In this document: in pieces, positions 35,678-47,200 of the stretch
How positions within the stretch are numbered: the stretch's first letter is position 1
Layout of the letters: each line of letters starts with the position of its first letter
From: an uncultured Aquimarina sp.
Lineage (GTDB): Bacteria; Bacteroidota; Bacteroidia; Flavobacteriales; Flavobacteriaceae
Assembly: GCF_947492405.1 (NCBI RefSeq)
Contig: NZ_CANLMP010000005.1
Location: 248,001 to 312,000, forward strand
Reading direction: 5' to 3'
Length of the DNA: 64,000 bases
Program-made: the position numbers and the translations under genes
Notes under the pieces: model-generated
The model's input: only the letters and a program-made list of their open reading frames with translations
Told to the model about the DNA's origin: nothing
The model's database searches: none

Positions 35678-38600
35678 CTATTGGTTTTTCATTAATCTAA
35701 TCGTCTTATAGGTATTTCCTATAGCGATTTTTACAAAGTATACCCCATTTGGTAACTCCTGAATTGATATAGATTGACCAGTATCTACCTTTTCTATAAG
35801 TAAACTACGCCCATTAACATCATAGATAAATAGCTCTGCTTCTCCTGAGAATCCTGAAACCTGAAACTGTTGTTTCGCTGGATTAGGATACAGTGTAAAT
35901 ACCTCTTCTGTGTTTTCCCCAACACTTAAAATAGCATCAGTAACCGTAATAGTAAAAGTCTCTACTTGTTCATTTGCATTATCATCAGTTGCGGTTAAGG
36001 TAATCACGTGATCACCAGCTCCTAATAATGTACCTGCTACCGGACTTTGAGTAATCGTAGTTGCGAAAGCTGCTCTATTTGTATCACAGTTATCGGTAAC
36101 TACTACTCCATCAGTAAAATCAGTTAATGTGTACATATCTCCAGTATCAAAGATTACCTCCATATCCGTTGGTACCGTAGTCATATCAAACTCTGGAGCT
36201 ATCATATCTTCAACTGTAACGGTAGCCATACACATATCACTATTTCCATTGGAATCTGTAACGGTTAAGACCACTACATTGTCTCCAATATTGGTACAAT
36301 CAAAATCCGTAATATCGATTGTAAGTGATGCAATACCTGAAAGATCTGAAGAACCGTTATTAATCATCGCCGCTGTAATACTTGCATTTCCAGAATCATC
36401 CAATTGTATTGTAATATTTTGACATACAACTGTTGGATTTGTGGTATCTACTACATTCACAGTACGAGTCACTTGAACAGCAGCGTTTCCTGAAGCATCC
36501 GTAGCATTATAATAGATCGTATAACTGCCTACTGCATCGACAAAATCGGAAGCATTAATACTCACAGAAGATCCATCATCCGTAGTCGCTCCCAATTCAG
36601 TATATCCAGCTCCTAATTCAATGGTCTGCGGATTTGCTCCGTTTAACGTAATTACCGGAGCCGTTGTATCTACTACATCCACCGTTCTGATTACTTCTAT
36701 GGCATTGTTTCCTGAAGCATCCATAGCATTATAAGTGATACTGTAACTTCCTATTGCATCTACAAAAGCAGAGGCATTAATCAATAAAGCAGATCCATCA
36801 TCGGTAGTAGCTCCTAATTCTGAATATCCAGCACCCAACTCTATAGTCTGCGGATTCGCTCCTGTTAAGGTGATTACTGGAGCAGTCGTATCTACTACAT
36901 TTACTGTTCTGATTACTTCTACGGCATTGTTTCCGGAAGCATCCATAGCATTATAAGTAACATTATAGCTTCCTATGGCATCTATAAAAGCAGAGGCATT
37001 AATTACCACGGCTGATCCATCATCAGTATTAGCTCCCAACTCTATATATGGATCTCCTAGTTCTATGATTTGTGGATTTGGTCCGTTTAAGGTAATTACA
37101 GGTGCTGTAGTATCTACAACCTCAACCATTCTATTAACTTGTGTTGCGGTTGCGCCTGATACTGTATTTGTAGCATCATAAGTAACCGTATAGCTACCTA
37201 CCCGATCTGTATCCACAGATGTTGCATTGATTGTTAATGTAGCTCCATAAGTTACCTCAGCGCCTAATTCTGTATACGTATCTCCTTTTTCTATTACTTG
37301 TGGATTATCTCCTACTAAAGTAATCACGGGAGCTACACATCCTTGTCCTCCATCATTGATGATCCAGTTATACAACGAACCTGTTAAAGTATCTCTTGCT
37401 GCTTCTGCTAAACAATAGGTAACATCAGAATTTAAAGTTAAATTAGTAGGGATTTCTGATTCACCAGTATGTAATGTTGCCCAACCTATTAATGTTTTGT
37501 CATAATTTTCTTGGGTCATTCCTGAGCCTGTAAAGAAATCATCGAAACCTTCTACATTACTAATATCCCAACTTGATAAATCTTGATTGAATGATGAAGC
37601 TGCGTAAAACATGTATCTAATATCATAAACATCACTCATATTCCAATTACTCAAATCTTGATTAAATGAACTTGCTTCTTCAAGAAAGCTTGTCATATAT
37701 CCAACTTCATTTAATGTCCAATTACCAATAGGTTGATTAAAAGCTTTTGCACGCAAAAACATACCTTCCATATCATCTACTTGAGACATATCCCAATTAG
37801 AAATATCTTGATTAAAACTAGTTGCATTTCTAAAGGTATAAACTGCTCTAGTAAGTTTTGTAAATGTCCAATCTGAAATATTTTCATTAAAAATCGAACA
37901 TTCATTGAACATCCTTGAAATTAAAGTAATGTTAGACATATCCCAATTCCCGATTTGATCTTTTAAATCTTCAAAATTGGTACAACCTTCGAACATTGAG
38001 CCAGTAGAATCTATTAAAGATAAATCTGGCACATCATCGGCATTTAACTTCAAATTCACGCAGGTTGAAAACCCATTGATTAACCTACGCCATTGTTGCG
38101 TACCCCATTGCTCAATAGTTTGTAATTTTAACCTTGAACCACTTTCGTGGAAAAATAATGCAGGAAATTCTCCTGTAATTTTAACCTCATAAGTACCTTC
38201 AGTTGTGTAGATATGTGATGCTTGAGCTGTAAGTCCATACTCAACAGTTCCATCACCCCAATCTATATTGTAATTATACGTGTATGAACCGAAAATAGGT
38301 ATTATTACTTCATCTCCATCAGTAACTAACCAAGTAGTAATAAATGCTTCATCGGTACAAAATTTTCCTCCATCATTAATTATCCAATTATAAGTATCAC
38401 TTGTTAAGGTATCGTGTGCGGCTTCGGCTAAACAATAGGTTGTATCAGCATCTAAAGTCAAATCCGTTGGAATTTGACTTTCGCCATCTTCTAAAGTTGC
38501 CCAACCAATTAATGTTTTGTCATAGTTTTCTTGGGTCATTCCTGAATTGGTAAACATTCTAGACATATTTGACACACTAGAAATATCCCAATTTGATAGG

Positions 38601-41600
38601 TCTTGATTAAAGGCTGTAGCTTCGTAAAATAAATCTCCTACATCTTGAACTTGGCTAAAATTCCAATTCGATAGCTCTTGATTAAAAGTTGTGGCTCCAT
38701 GGAATAAGCCTTCCATAGATTCTACTGAACCGAGTGTCCATTTTCCAATAGGTTGATTAAATGAAACCGCGTCTTCAAACATATAGGACATATCTTTAAC
38801 CTTTGACATATCCCAATTAGAAATATCTTGATTAAATTTTTGGTTTCCTTCAAATGCTACAAAAGTATATTCAAGGTTATTAAATGTCCATCCACTGATG
38901 TCTTCATTAAAATCAGCACATTCTGTAAACATGTATGCAATATTTGTGATGGTAGACATATCCCAACTTCCTATATTGTCTTTTAAATCTTCAAAACTAA
39001 TACACCCAGAAAACATATCTCCCATATCATTAACCTGAGATAAATCTGGAACATCATCGGCATTTAATTTTAGATTTTTACAAAATTCAAAAGCACCTTG
39101 CATAGTTACCCATTGTTGAGTACCCCATTGTTCTACAGTTTGTAATCTATCTCTTATAGCTCCTGTAGCCCTATTAAAACTAATTGCAGGAAATTCACCA
39201 ATAATAGAAACGGTATAGGTTCCAGCATCTGCATAGGTGTGTGATACTTCGCTTGTTTGGTTTCTAATTAGCGTACCATCTCCCCAATCTATAGTATAAT
39301 TATAGGTTAAACCTGTATCGACTGGAATGGTAATCATTTCATTAGCTTCCACTGACCAAGTGGTAATAAAAGCTTCGTTTGTACAAAATTTTCCTCCGTC
39401 ATTAATTATCCAATTATAGGTTGTACCTGTCAACGTATTTCTTGCATCTTCTGCTAAACAATAGGTTGCAGAAGCATCTAAGGTGAAATTGGTCGGAATT
39501 TGAGTTTCGCTAGCTTCCAAAGTTGCCCAACCTATTAAAGTTGCATCATAACTTTCTTGAGACATTCCTGAATTTACCAGCATATCATCCATATCGGTAG
39601 CTGCACTGATATCCCAGTTTGCTAAGGATTGGTTAAAGTCAGTAGCTCCTAAAAACAAATCTTCAAAATTAGCTACATTACTTACATTCCAGTTCCCAAT
39701 ATCTTGGTTGAATGCTGATGCTAATTGGAACATACCTTCCATATCATCTACACTATCCATGGTCCAATTTCCAATTGCTTCATTAAATAAGCTACAGCTT
39801 GCAAACATAGCGCTTGTATTTTCAATGGTACTCATATCCCAGTCCTTCATTGTATCTTTTGAATCCACTAAACTTGTACATCCTCTAAACATCGCTGCTG
39901 TGCTAGATAATTGAGATAAATCTGGGACATCATCAGCATTCAACACTAAGTTCGAACAACCATCAAAAGCACCATCTGCTTCTAAAAGCTGAAGGCTTCC
40001 CCATTGTTCTATAGCGACTAATTTTTCTTTATTAACAAATTGTTTATCAAAGTCAAATCTTGGAAAATCTCCGTAAATGCGAACTGTTAACATTCCGAGA
40101 TTTTCATTACGGCCTATTCCCAATCCGTTAGTGGTTACATGAAAAATATCCCCAGTTGATAAGTGAATAGTATAATCGTATCCATCTCCAGAAGTTGGCA
40201 TATCAAACCTTCTCTCTGTACTAAGATCCCATGTCATGACAAATACGTCGTTTTCATCACAACCCGCACCACCATCTGTAATTTGCCATCCATACGTATT
40301 GGTTAATTGCTCTATAATATCTCCTGCCAAACAATATTGGCTATTTCCAGCATCAAAGGTGATATCATTTGGACGTAAATCACTTAAAAACCAACCCGAA
40401 AGTGTTTGATCGTAATTCTGAGTAGATAATCCTGCATTACTAAACATTCCAGTCATGTCTGTTACAGACTGTATTTTGAAGAGTCCTAAATTCTGATCGA
40501 AACTGGTAGCACCGTTGAACATATCTTTCAATATAATTACCTCGGGTGTGCTCCAATATATGGGTTGATTAAATGCAATAGCATCTCTAAACATTCCTTC
40601 GAAAGTTTTTGCAAAATATGGAAACCCGATACCTTGATTGAACATCTTGGCTCCACGAAACATTTCAGAGAGATCTTCTGCTGCTATGAAAATCCAAGAA
40701 TTTAAAGTTGTATTAAACTTGTCTGTATTCATAAACATTTGCCCAAGATCAACAATTGTTCTTACGTCCCAGTTAGCAATAGTTCCCTGTACATCTACTA
40801 AGTTTGTATTATCTCTGAACATCGCTCTTAGACTCGTCAAGTTGGCAAAATCTGGAGTATCACTTGCATCAACAATTAAATTGGTACAACCATAAAATGC
40901 TGATTCCATAGAAGTCCATTGTTGTGTTCCCCATTGATTTATGGCTACAATTTTATCTTTGTCTCCTAAATTGTTGAAATATATTCTAGGGAAAGACCCT
41001 GTAATGGTTACCGTATAAGTTCCTGAGGTTGCATAGGTATGGGAAGTATTCGCTGCTTGGCCAGTATCTGAACTACCATCTCCCCAATCTACGGTGTAAA
41101 AATATCCATCTCCTGTAGTTGGAATTTCAATACTCAAGTCTCCATCTGCTACTGACCATGTGGTTACAAAAGCGGATTCATTTTCGCAAACTCTTTCTGC
41201 ATTTCCTCTAAAAATCCACTGGTATGTCGTATTTAACTCATTTCTTTCATAAGCTGCTGCACAATAGGTTAATCCATCATCTGCAAATCCTATGTTAACA
41301 GGGATTGTAGCTTCTCCTTCATCTAATGTTGTCCAACCTTTTAAAGTAGCATCATAATTTTCAGTAGATAACCCTGAATAGCTTAACATAAGAGATATGT
41401 CCGTTACATTACTAATATCCCAACGCTCCAAATTTTGATTGAATTTACTAGCGTTTGCAAAGGTAAACACCATATTTTGTACATTACTTACATCCCAATT
41501 ATCTAGCGGCTGATTGAAACTAGTTGCTGATCTAAACATCCCAGATATAGCAGCAACTTTACTCATGTCCCAATTGTTTAAGGGTTGATTGAAAGCAGTA

Positions 41601-44077
41601 CATTCAGAAAACATAAAGCCCATTGCAATAAGATCTGGGACAAACTCTCCTATGTTCCAACTTTCTATATTTTGATTGAAATTTGTTGCTTTATTAAACA
41701 TGTAATTAAAATTATACACGTTTCCAACGTCCCAATTGGCTATATTTTCATTGAATGTTGTTGCCTCATTAAACATGTAAAACATACTAGTTATCGTGCT
41801 AACATCCCAAGTATTCATGACATCTTGCGTATCTACTAAAGCAGTATTTCCATAAAACATGTACCCTAAATCTGTTGCACTTGTTAATGTTGGTGTATCT
41901 GTAGCTTCTAATACTAAATTAGAACATCCGTAAAACGCACCATTCATGCTGGTCCATTCTTGCGTTCCCCATTGCTCAATAGTTTGAATTTTTTCTTCAT
42001 AACCAGAGTTTCTGAAATAAATTCTTGGAAAATCGCCCTTAATTTTTACGGTATAAGTGCCTGGTGTTGCATAAGTGTGTGTTGCATTGCCTGTAATGGC
42101 ATCATCTTGCTCGCCATCGCCCCATGAAATGCTGTAATTATAACCATCTCCTGTGGTTGGAATTACAATAGTTTCATCTGCTTCTGTAGTTTGCCAAGTG
42201 GTTATAAAACCTTCTTCAAAACCACAGTCTAGTCCGGCATCAGAGATACTCCAATTTAACCCACCAATATCAGTCAACGTAGTTCTTGCTGATTCTCCTA
42301 AACAATAAGTTAAACCACTTGCTCCTAAATCAATCCCTGTTGGTATATCATCAATTCCGTCGCTCAAATCTCCACTTACATCTGTTGCCCAACCCAATAG
42401 TGTTGCATCATAATTTTGTTGTGATAATCCAGAGTTGTTTAACAGTCCTGCTATGTTGGTCACTTTGCTGATATCCCAATTGCCCAAGGATTGATTGAAA
42501 TTGGTGGCGTTATTAAACATCAATGCCATGTTAATAGTGCCGTTATTATTTTCTCCAATATTCCAATTACTCATATCTTGGTTAAAGGAGGTTGCTCTTG
42601 AAAACACTTGTACAAAATTTACAACATTACCTACATCCCAATTTTTTATGGTTTCGCTGTTGAATGAAATTGCATTTTTGAAAGCACTTGCAAAATCTAC
42701 AATGCCACTAGTATCCCAATTTGAAAAATCTAAAGTTTCAGAGGTTCCTAAGCGAGTACATTGATTGAATATTCTTGTCAGGTATTGGACATTACTTAAG
42801 TCAGGAGCATCTATTGCAATGACATCTAGATTAGTACATCCAAAAAATGCATCAGTAAAATTTGTCCATGCGATGTTTCCCCATTGATTCACTTCTAAAA
42901 TCTTGTCTTTATCTCCTGAATTATTAAAGTAAATTCTTGGAAAATCACCTGTAATTTTTACTGTATATAAACCTGCTTGAGCGTATTGATGGGTAGCGTT
43001 TCCTGTTTCTAAAGTAATTGTTGTTCCATCGCCCCAGTCTACTATGTAATCGTATCCATCACCTGTTGTGGGAATGGTAATACTTTCATTATTCGCAGTA
43101 GTTTCCCAAGTGGTAATAAAAAAATCTGTTAAATCACAAGCAGCAGCACCATTATCAGTAATGCTCCAATTTAATCCAGTAGGATCGGTTAGTGTATTTC
43201 TAGCGTCTGCTCCAAAACAATAGGTGAGATTAGATGCTCCTAAACTTAATCCACTTGGTGTATTAACGTCTTCCGCCCAACCAATTAATGTTGCATCATA
43301 ATTAACGATAGAAAGTCCAGTATTACTTAGCATATTGTTAATATTTGTTACTTTCTCTAGATTCCAAGTACCTAAATTTTGATCAAAATTTTTGGCGTTT
43401 AACAACATACTTCCCAAATTAATAGTTCCGGTAACATTTTCTCCTATATTCCAATTACTGATATCTTGATTAAATGTTATCGCATTATTAAACATTAGTA
43501 CAAAAGCTGTAGCCTTTCCTACATCCCAGTTAGTTATGGATACACTATTGAAATTGGATGCATTTCTAAACATACTCCCAAACAAAAGCACTCCACTGGT
43601 ATCCCAATTTGAAAAATCGAGTGTAGACGATGTTCCCAAAGTAGCACACCCGCTAAACATTCTTGCTACCGAAGTCACATTACTAAGATCTGGAGCATCT
43701 ATTGCAATGATATCTAAATTAGAACAGCCATAGAATGCGTCAACAAAAGAGTTCCAAGCAATATTTCCCCATTGCTCAACTGTTAGAATTTTGTCTTTAT
43801 CGCCTGAATTATTAAAGTAAATTCTAGGGAAATCACCTGATATTTTTACAGTATGCGTATCTGCATCTGTATACTCATGCGTAGCATCACCAATAAAACC
43901 AGTTTCTATAGTTCCATCTCCCCAGTCTACTGAATAATTATATCCAGCTCCGGTAGTGGGTATGGTAATGCTTTCATCTGCGGTTGTAGTTTCCCAGGTA
44001 GTAATAAATTCATTTTGGGCAAATCCAGCAGTAAAAAAACTAACAATAAAAAATAGTGTAATGTAAAAGTGTTTCAT
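35678..44077 (-). CDS. Giant BspA-like (26-residue repeat) T9SS surface protein (2799 aa)
   Basis: The signal peptide is MKHFYITLFFIVSFFTAGFAQ. Seven blocks of about 290-345 residues start near 23, 321, 625, 969, 1279, 1569 and 1909. Each opens with FITTWxTT, a PKD-like strand set (YxVDWGDGT, HxYxxxGTYTVKI) and DKILxVEQWGxxxW, followed by BspA/DUF285-type repeats (MFxxAxxFNQDISNWDxSxV), and closes with NYDxTLIGWA and YCLAExARxTLT. Four Ig-like repeats lie at about 2248-2546, then two HYR-like domains and a T9SS sorting domain from about 2725, nearly identical to those of 13628 and 23093. BspA-like proteins are known to bind host or matrix proteins in some species; here that is only an analogy. 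The next gene upstream, 44237-50320, is its closest paralog. Confidence 0.94.
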   Translation of the reverse strand: MKHFYITLFFIVSFFTAGFAQNEFITTWETTTADESITIPTTGAGYNYSVDWGDGTIETGFIGDATHEYTDADTHTVKISGDFPRIYFNNSGDKDKILTVEQWGNIAWNSFVDAFYGCSNLDIIAIDAPDLSNVTSVARMFSGCATLGTSSTLDFSNWDTSGVLLFGSMFRNASNFNSVSITNWDVGKATAFVLMFNNAITFNQDISNWNIGENVTGTINLGSMLLNAKNFDQNLGTWNLEKVTNINNMLSNTGLSIVNYDATLIGWAEDVNTPSGLSLGASNLTYCFGADARNTLTDPTGLNWSITDNGAAACDLTDFFITTWETTANNESITIPTTGDGYDYIVDWGDGTTITLETGNATHQYAQAGLYTVKITGDFPRIYFNNSGDKDKILEVNQWGNIAWTNFTDAFFGCTNLDVIAIDAPDLSNVQYLTRIFNQCTRLGTSETLDFSNWDTSGIVDFASAFKNAISFNSETIKNWDVGNVVNFVQVFSRATSFNQDMSNWNIGENNNGTINMALMFNNATNFNQSLGNWDISKVTNIAGLLNNSGLSQQNYDATLLGWATDVSGDLSDGIDDIPTGIDLGASGLTYCLGESARTTLTDIGGLNWSISDAGLDCGFEEGFITTWQTTEADETIVIPTTGDGYNYSISWGDGEQDDAITGNATHTYATPGTYTVKIKGDFPRIYFRNSGYEEKIQTIEQWGTQEWTSMNGAFYGCSNLVLEATDTPTLTSATDLGYMFYGNTALVDTQDVMNTWDVSTITSMFYMFNEATTFNENIANWDVGNVYNFNYMFNKATNFNQNIESWNIGEFVPDLIAMGFMFSECTAFNQPLNNWDMSKVAAISGMFRSATSFNQPLDNWDVSNVQNMVFTFANASKFNQNLERWDISNVTDISLMLSYSGLSTENYDATLKGWTTLDEGEATIPVNIGFADDGLTYCAAAYERNELNTTYQWIFRGNAERVCENESAFVTTWSVADGDLSIEIPTTGDGYFYTVDWGDGSSDTGQAANTSHTYATSGTYTVTITGSFPRIYFNNLGDKDKIVAINQWGTQQWTSMESAFYGCTNLIVDASDTPDFANLTSLRAMFRDNTNLVDVQGTIANWDVRTIVDLGQMFMNTDKFNTTLNSWIFIAAEDLSEMFRGAKMFNQGIGFPYFAKTFEGMFRDAIAFNQPIYWSTPEVIILKDMFNGATSFDQNLGLFKIQSVTDMTGMFSNAGLSTQNYDQTLSGWFLSDLRPNDITFDAGNSQYCLAGDIIEQLTNTYGWQITDGGAGCDENDVFVMTWDLSTERRFDMPTSGDGYDYTIHLSTGDIFHVTTNGLGIGRNENLGMLTVRIYGDFPRFDFDKQFVNKEKLVAIEQWGSLQLLEADGAFDGCSNLVLNADDVPDLSQLSSTAAMFRGCTSLVDSKDTMKDWDMSTIENTSAMFASCSLFNEAIGNWTMDSVDDMEGMFQLASAFNQDIGNWNVSNVANFEDLFLGATDFNQSLANWDISAATDMDDMLVNSGMSQESYDATLIGWATLEASETQIPTNFTLDASATYCLAEDARNTLTGTTYNWIINDGGKFCTNEAFITTWSVEANEMITIPVDTGLTYNYTIDWGDGTLIRNQTSEVSHTYADAGTYTVSIIGEFPAISFNRATGAIRDRLQTVEQWGTQQWVTMQGAFEFCKNLKLNADDVPDLSQVNDMGDMFSGCISFEDLKDNIGSWDMSTITNIAYMFTECADFNEDISGWTFNNLEYTFVAFEGNQKFNQDISNWDMSKVKDMSYMFEDAVSFNQPIGKWTLGSVESMEGLFHGATTFNQELSNWNFSQVQDVGDLFYEATAFNQDLSNWDISSVSNMSRMFTNSGMTQENYDKTLIGWATLEDGESQIPTDLTLDADTTYCLAEAAHDTLTSDTYNWIINDGGKFCTDEAFITTWLVTDGDEVIIPIFGSYTYNYNIDWGDGTVEYGLTAQASHIYTTEGTYEVKITGEFPALFFHESGSRLKLQTIEQWGTQQWRRLINGFSTCVNLKLNADDVPDLSLIDSTGSMFEGCTNFEDLKDQIGNWDMSNITLISRMFNECSIFNENISDWTFTKLTRAVYTFRNATSFNQDISNWDMSQVDDMEGMFLRAKAFNQPIGNWTLNEVGYMTSFLEEASSFNQDLSNWNMSDVYDIRYMFYAASSFNQDLSSWDISNVEGFDDFFTGSGMTQENYDKTLIGWATLHTGESEIPTNLTLNSDVTYCLAEAARDTLTGSLYNWIINDGGQGCVAPVITLVGDNPQVIEKGDTYTELGAEVTYGATLTINATSVDTDRVGSYTVTYDATNTVSGATATQVNRMVEVVDTTAPVITLNGPNPQIIELGDPYIELGANTDDGSAVVINASAFIDAIGSYNVTYNAMDASGNNAVEVIRTVNVVDTTAPVITLTGANPQTIELGAGYSELGATTDDGSALLINASAFVDAIGSYSITYNAMDASGNNAIEVIRTVDVVDTTAPVITLNGANPQTIELGAGYTELGATTDDGSSVSINASDFVDAVGSYTIYYNATDASGNAAVQVTRTVNVVDTTNPTVVCQNITIQLDDSGNASITAAMINNGSSDLSGIASLTIDITDFDCTNIGDNVVVLTVTDSNGNSDMCMATVTVEDMIAPEFDMTTVPTDMEVIFDTGDMYTLTDFTDGVVVTDNCDTNRAAFATTITQSPVAGTLLGAGDHVITLTATDDNANEQVETFTITVTDAILSVGENTEEVFTLYPNPAKQQFQVSGFSGEAELFIYDVNGRSLLIEKVDTGQSISIQELPNGVYFVKIAIGNTYKTIRLMKNQ
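36440..37335 (-). repeat. Four tandem Ig-like repeat units
   Basis: Four in-frame copies encode PVITLxGxNPQxIELGxxYxELGA modules of about 74 residues. The first (EVTYGATLTINATSVDTD) is a divergent sub-type shared with 44237-50320. Confidence 0.85.
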
Positions 44078-44130
44078 ATAAGGGGCTTTTTTAGAAAAAA
44101 GAGTTGATAATACATGCTTAAAATCGAGTG

Positions 44131-44188
44131 CAAAATTAACAGGATTTTAAGGGTTGCAAAGGTTTTAGGGGTTGCAAAAGGGTTGCAA
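44131..44188 (-). promoter_or_regulatory. Promoter with three GGTTGCA operator words, for 35678-44077
   Basis: GGTTGCA words lie at about 44152, 44170 and 44181 (+ strand), with 18- and 11-bp steps. The -7 box TAATTTTG (minus, 44131-44138) is 31 bases from the upper pair, and the lowest word supplies TTTG 18 bases above the -7 box, where a -33 element belongs. The leader ends AAGCCCCTTAT before the ATG. The whole region repeats almost exactly at 50373-50430. Confidence 0.7.
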
Positions 44189-44236
44189 CCCCTTAATTTC
44201 ATAGCACATCTTCTTTGCAATCAACTATGTAGTATT

Positions 44237-47200
44237 CTAATTCTTTATCAATCGTGTGGTTTGATATACATCATCTTGTTCAATTTTTATCAAATACACG
44301 CCTTCTGATAAATCTGCTATAGAAACAGATTGATCATTTTTAATCTTTATAGTTCGTAATACGCGACCATTGATATCAGAAAGTGTTACTTGTGCTTCTC
44401 CATGTAATCCTGCAATCCAAATTTGATCTGTAGTAGGATTAGGATATAGTGTAAATACCTCTTCTGTGTTTTCCCCAACACTTAAAATAGCATCAGTAAC
44501 CGTAATAGTAAAGGTAGTAGTTTGTTCGTTTGCATTATCATCGGTAGCCGTAAGCGTAATCAAATGATCTCCTTCTGCTAATAAAGTGCCTGCTACCGGA
44601 CTTTGAGTAATCGTAGTAGCGAATGCAGTTCTATTCGAATCACAATTATCCGTAACTACTACTCCATCCGTAAAATCAGTTAATGTATACATATCTCCAG
44701 TATCAAAGATTACCTCCATATCTGTAGGTACTGTAGCTGCATCGAATTCAGGATCTATCGTATCAATTACGGTAATTATTGCCATACACATATCACTATT
44801 TCCATTGGCATCTATAACGGTTAAGACCACTACATTATCTCCAATATTGGTACAATCAAAATCCGTAATATCGATTGTAAGTGATGCAATACCTGAAAGA
44901 TCTGAAGAACCATTATCAATCATCTCCGCTGTAATACTTACATTACCTGTATCATCTAGTTGTACAGTTATATTTTGGCATACAACGGTTGGACTTGCAG
45001 TATCTACTACATTAACCGTACGAGTTATCTGAACTGCAGCATTACCATTAACATCTGTAGCATCATAATAAATCGTATAACTGCCTACTGCATCCATAAA
45101 TTCTGAAGTATCCATACTCACCGCAGAACCATCATCTGTCATCGCTCCTAATTCTGAATATCCAGCTCCTAATTCTATTACTTGTGGATTTGGTCCGTTT
45201 AACGTAATTACTGGTGCTGTCGTATCCACAACCTCAACCATTCTGGTTACTTGTGTTGCGGTGGCTCCTGATACTGTATTAATAGCATCATAAGTAACTG
45301 TATAACTACCCAACTGATTTGTATTTACTGATGAAGCATTAATAGTTACTGTGGCTCCATAGGTTACTTCAGCTCCTTGTTCGTTATAGGAATTACCTAT
45401 TTCAATAATTTGAGGGTTATCTCCTAATAATGTAATTACTGGGTCAACACATCCTAGTCCTCCATCATTGATGATCCAATTATAAGTTGTACCAGTTAAA
45501 GTATCTCTTGCCGCTTCTCCTAAGCAATAAGTAGCATCAGCACTAAATTCGTTACCAATAGGAATTTGAGTTTCACCGGCTTCTAAAGTTGCCCAGCCAA
45601 TTAGCGTATTATCATAATTTTCTTGAGACAAGGCTGTTCCTACAAAGATTTCTTCTAAATCATTTACTAGACTGCTCAGATCCCAACCAGCAAGGTTCTG
45701 GTTAAAAGATGAAGCTCCTTTAAACATGTCAATCCCTCTTTCAAGATTTGACATATCCCAATTAGAGATATCTTGATTAAAAGATAAAGCATTGGAGAAT
45801 GTATTTGTTGTATCTATTAGATTATCAAATGACCATGTACTAATATCCTCATTAAAAACAGCGCAATTAAAAAACATAAATGATATATCCTCAATCTGAG
45901 ACATATCCCAGTTTTCAATGTTATCTTTTAGATCTTCGAAATTAGTACAACCGCTAAACATAGAACTAATTTCTTTACTTGAGACTTCTGATAAATCAGG
46001 AGTATCATCGGCATTCAGCTTCAAATTAACACATCCTGCAAATCCAGCACTTAAATATTCCCATTTCTGATTCCCCCATTGTTCTATAGTTTGTAAACTT
46101 TCTTTTGTGGTATCACTTGCAGTACCAAAAAATATGGTTGGCATATTTCCTGTTATGCTAACTGTATAGGTACCACCAGAAACGTAAGTATGCGAAGTTG
46201 AAGAGGTATTTGCAGTACTGAAAGTCCCATCACCCCAATCTACGTTATAATTATGTGCAATAAACATTGAGAAATTAGGAATCATAATTTGACCTCCATC
46301 TGCGACAGTCCAAGTGGTAATAAAAGCCTCTGTACCATCACATCCTAATCCTCCATCGGTAATAATCCAATTATAAGGAGCACTTGTTAATGTATTTCTA
46401 GCAGCTTCTCCTAAACAATAGGTTATTCCTGTTGCCCCCAACCTTACACCTGTTGGTATTTCTGTTTCTCCGGCATCTAAAGTTGCCCATCCAATTAAGG
46501 TAGCATCATAATTGCTAGTAGACATCCCTGAATTACTCAATAAGCCCAAAATTCCTATTGTACTATTTATATTGCTAAGATCCCAATTTCCTAAATCCTG
46601 ATCGAAAGAACTAGCACCATTAAACATATTTCTCAATAATGTTGCAGAAGTAAATTCCCAATTATTAAGTGGTTGATTAAAAAGTGTAGCATTTTGAAAT
46701 ACTTCAATAGCACTTTTTACTTTGCTAACATCCCAATTATTAATATTTTCATTAAAAGCTGAACCTTTAAATGTTCTAGATAAGAATTCTATAGTACTCG
46801 TATCCCAATTACTTATTTCCCCTCCATTATCGATAAAAGAAGTAGTATCTTGGAATGTTTGGAATAAACTAGTAACTAAACTAAGGTCTGGAACATCAGT
46901 GGCATTTAATACCAATTGTGGACATCCAAAAAATGCAGCTTCCATAGATTGCCATTGCTGTGTTCCCCATTGTTCTATCGCAAGGATTTTATCTTTGTCA
47001 CCCGAATTATTAAAATAGATACTTGGAAATGTTCCAGTTATTTTTACTTGATAAGTACCGGCTGTAGCATAGCTATGCGTTGCATCACCAGTTATGGCAA
47101 CCTCAATAGTTCCATCACCCCAATCAACAGCGTAGTTGTATCCAGCTCCGGTAGTAGGAATAGTAATACTTTCATTATCTGTGGTAGTTTCCCAGGCAGT

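Noticed and set aside
44103..44135. TTTGCACTCG plus TATTATC as -33/-7 promoter of 35678-44077
   Set aside because: TAATTTTG overlapping this place is a perfect -7 box at the same distance from the operators as in other genes, so it is the better choice.
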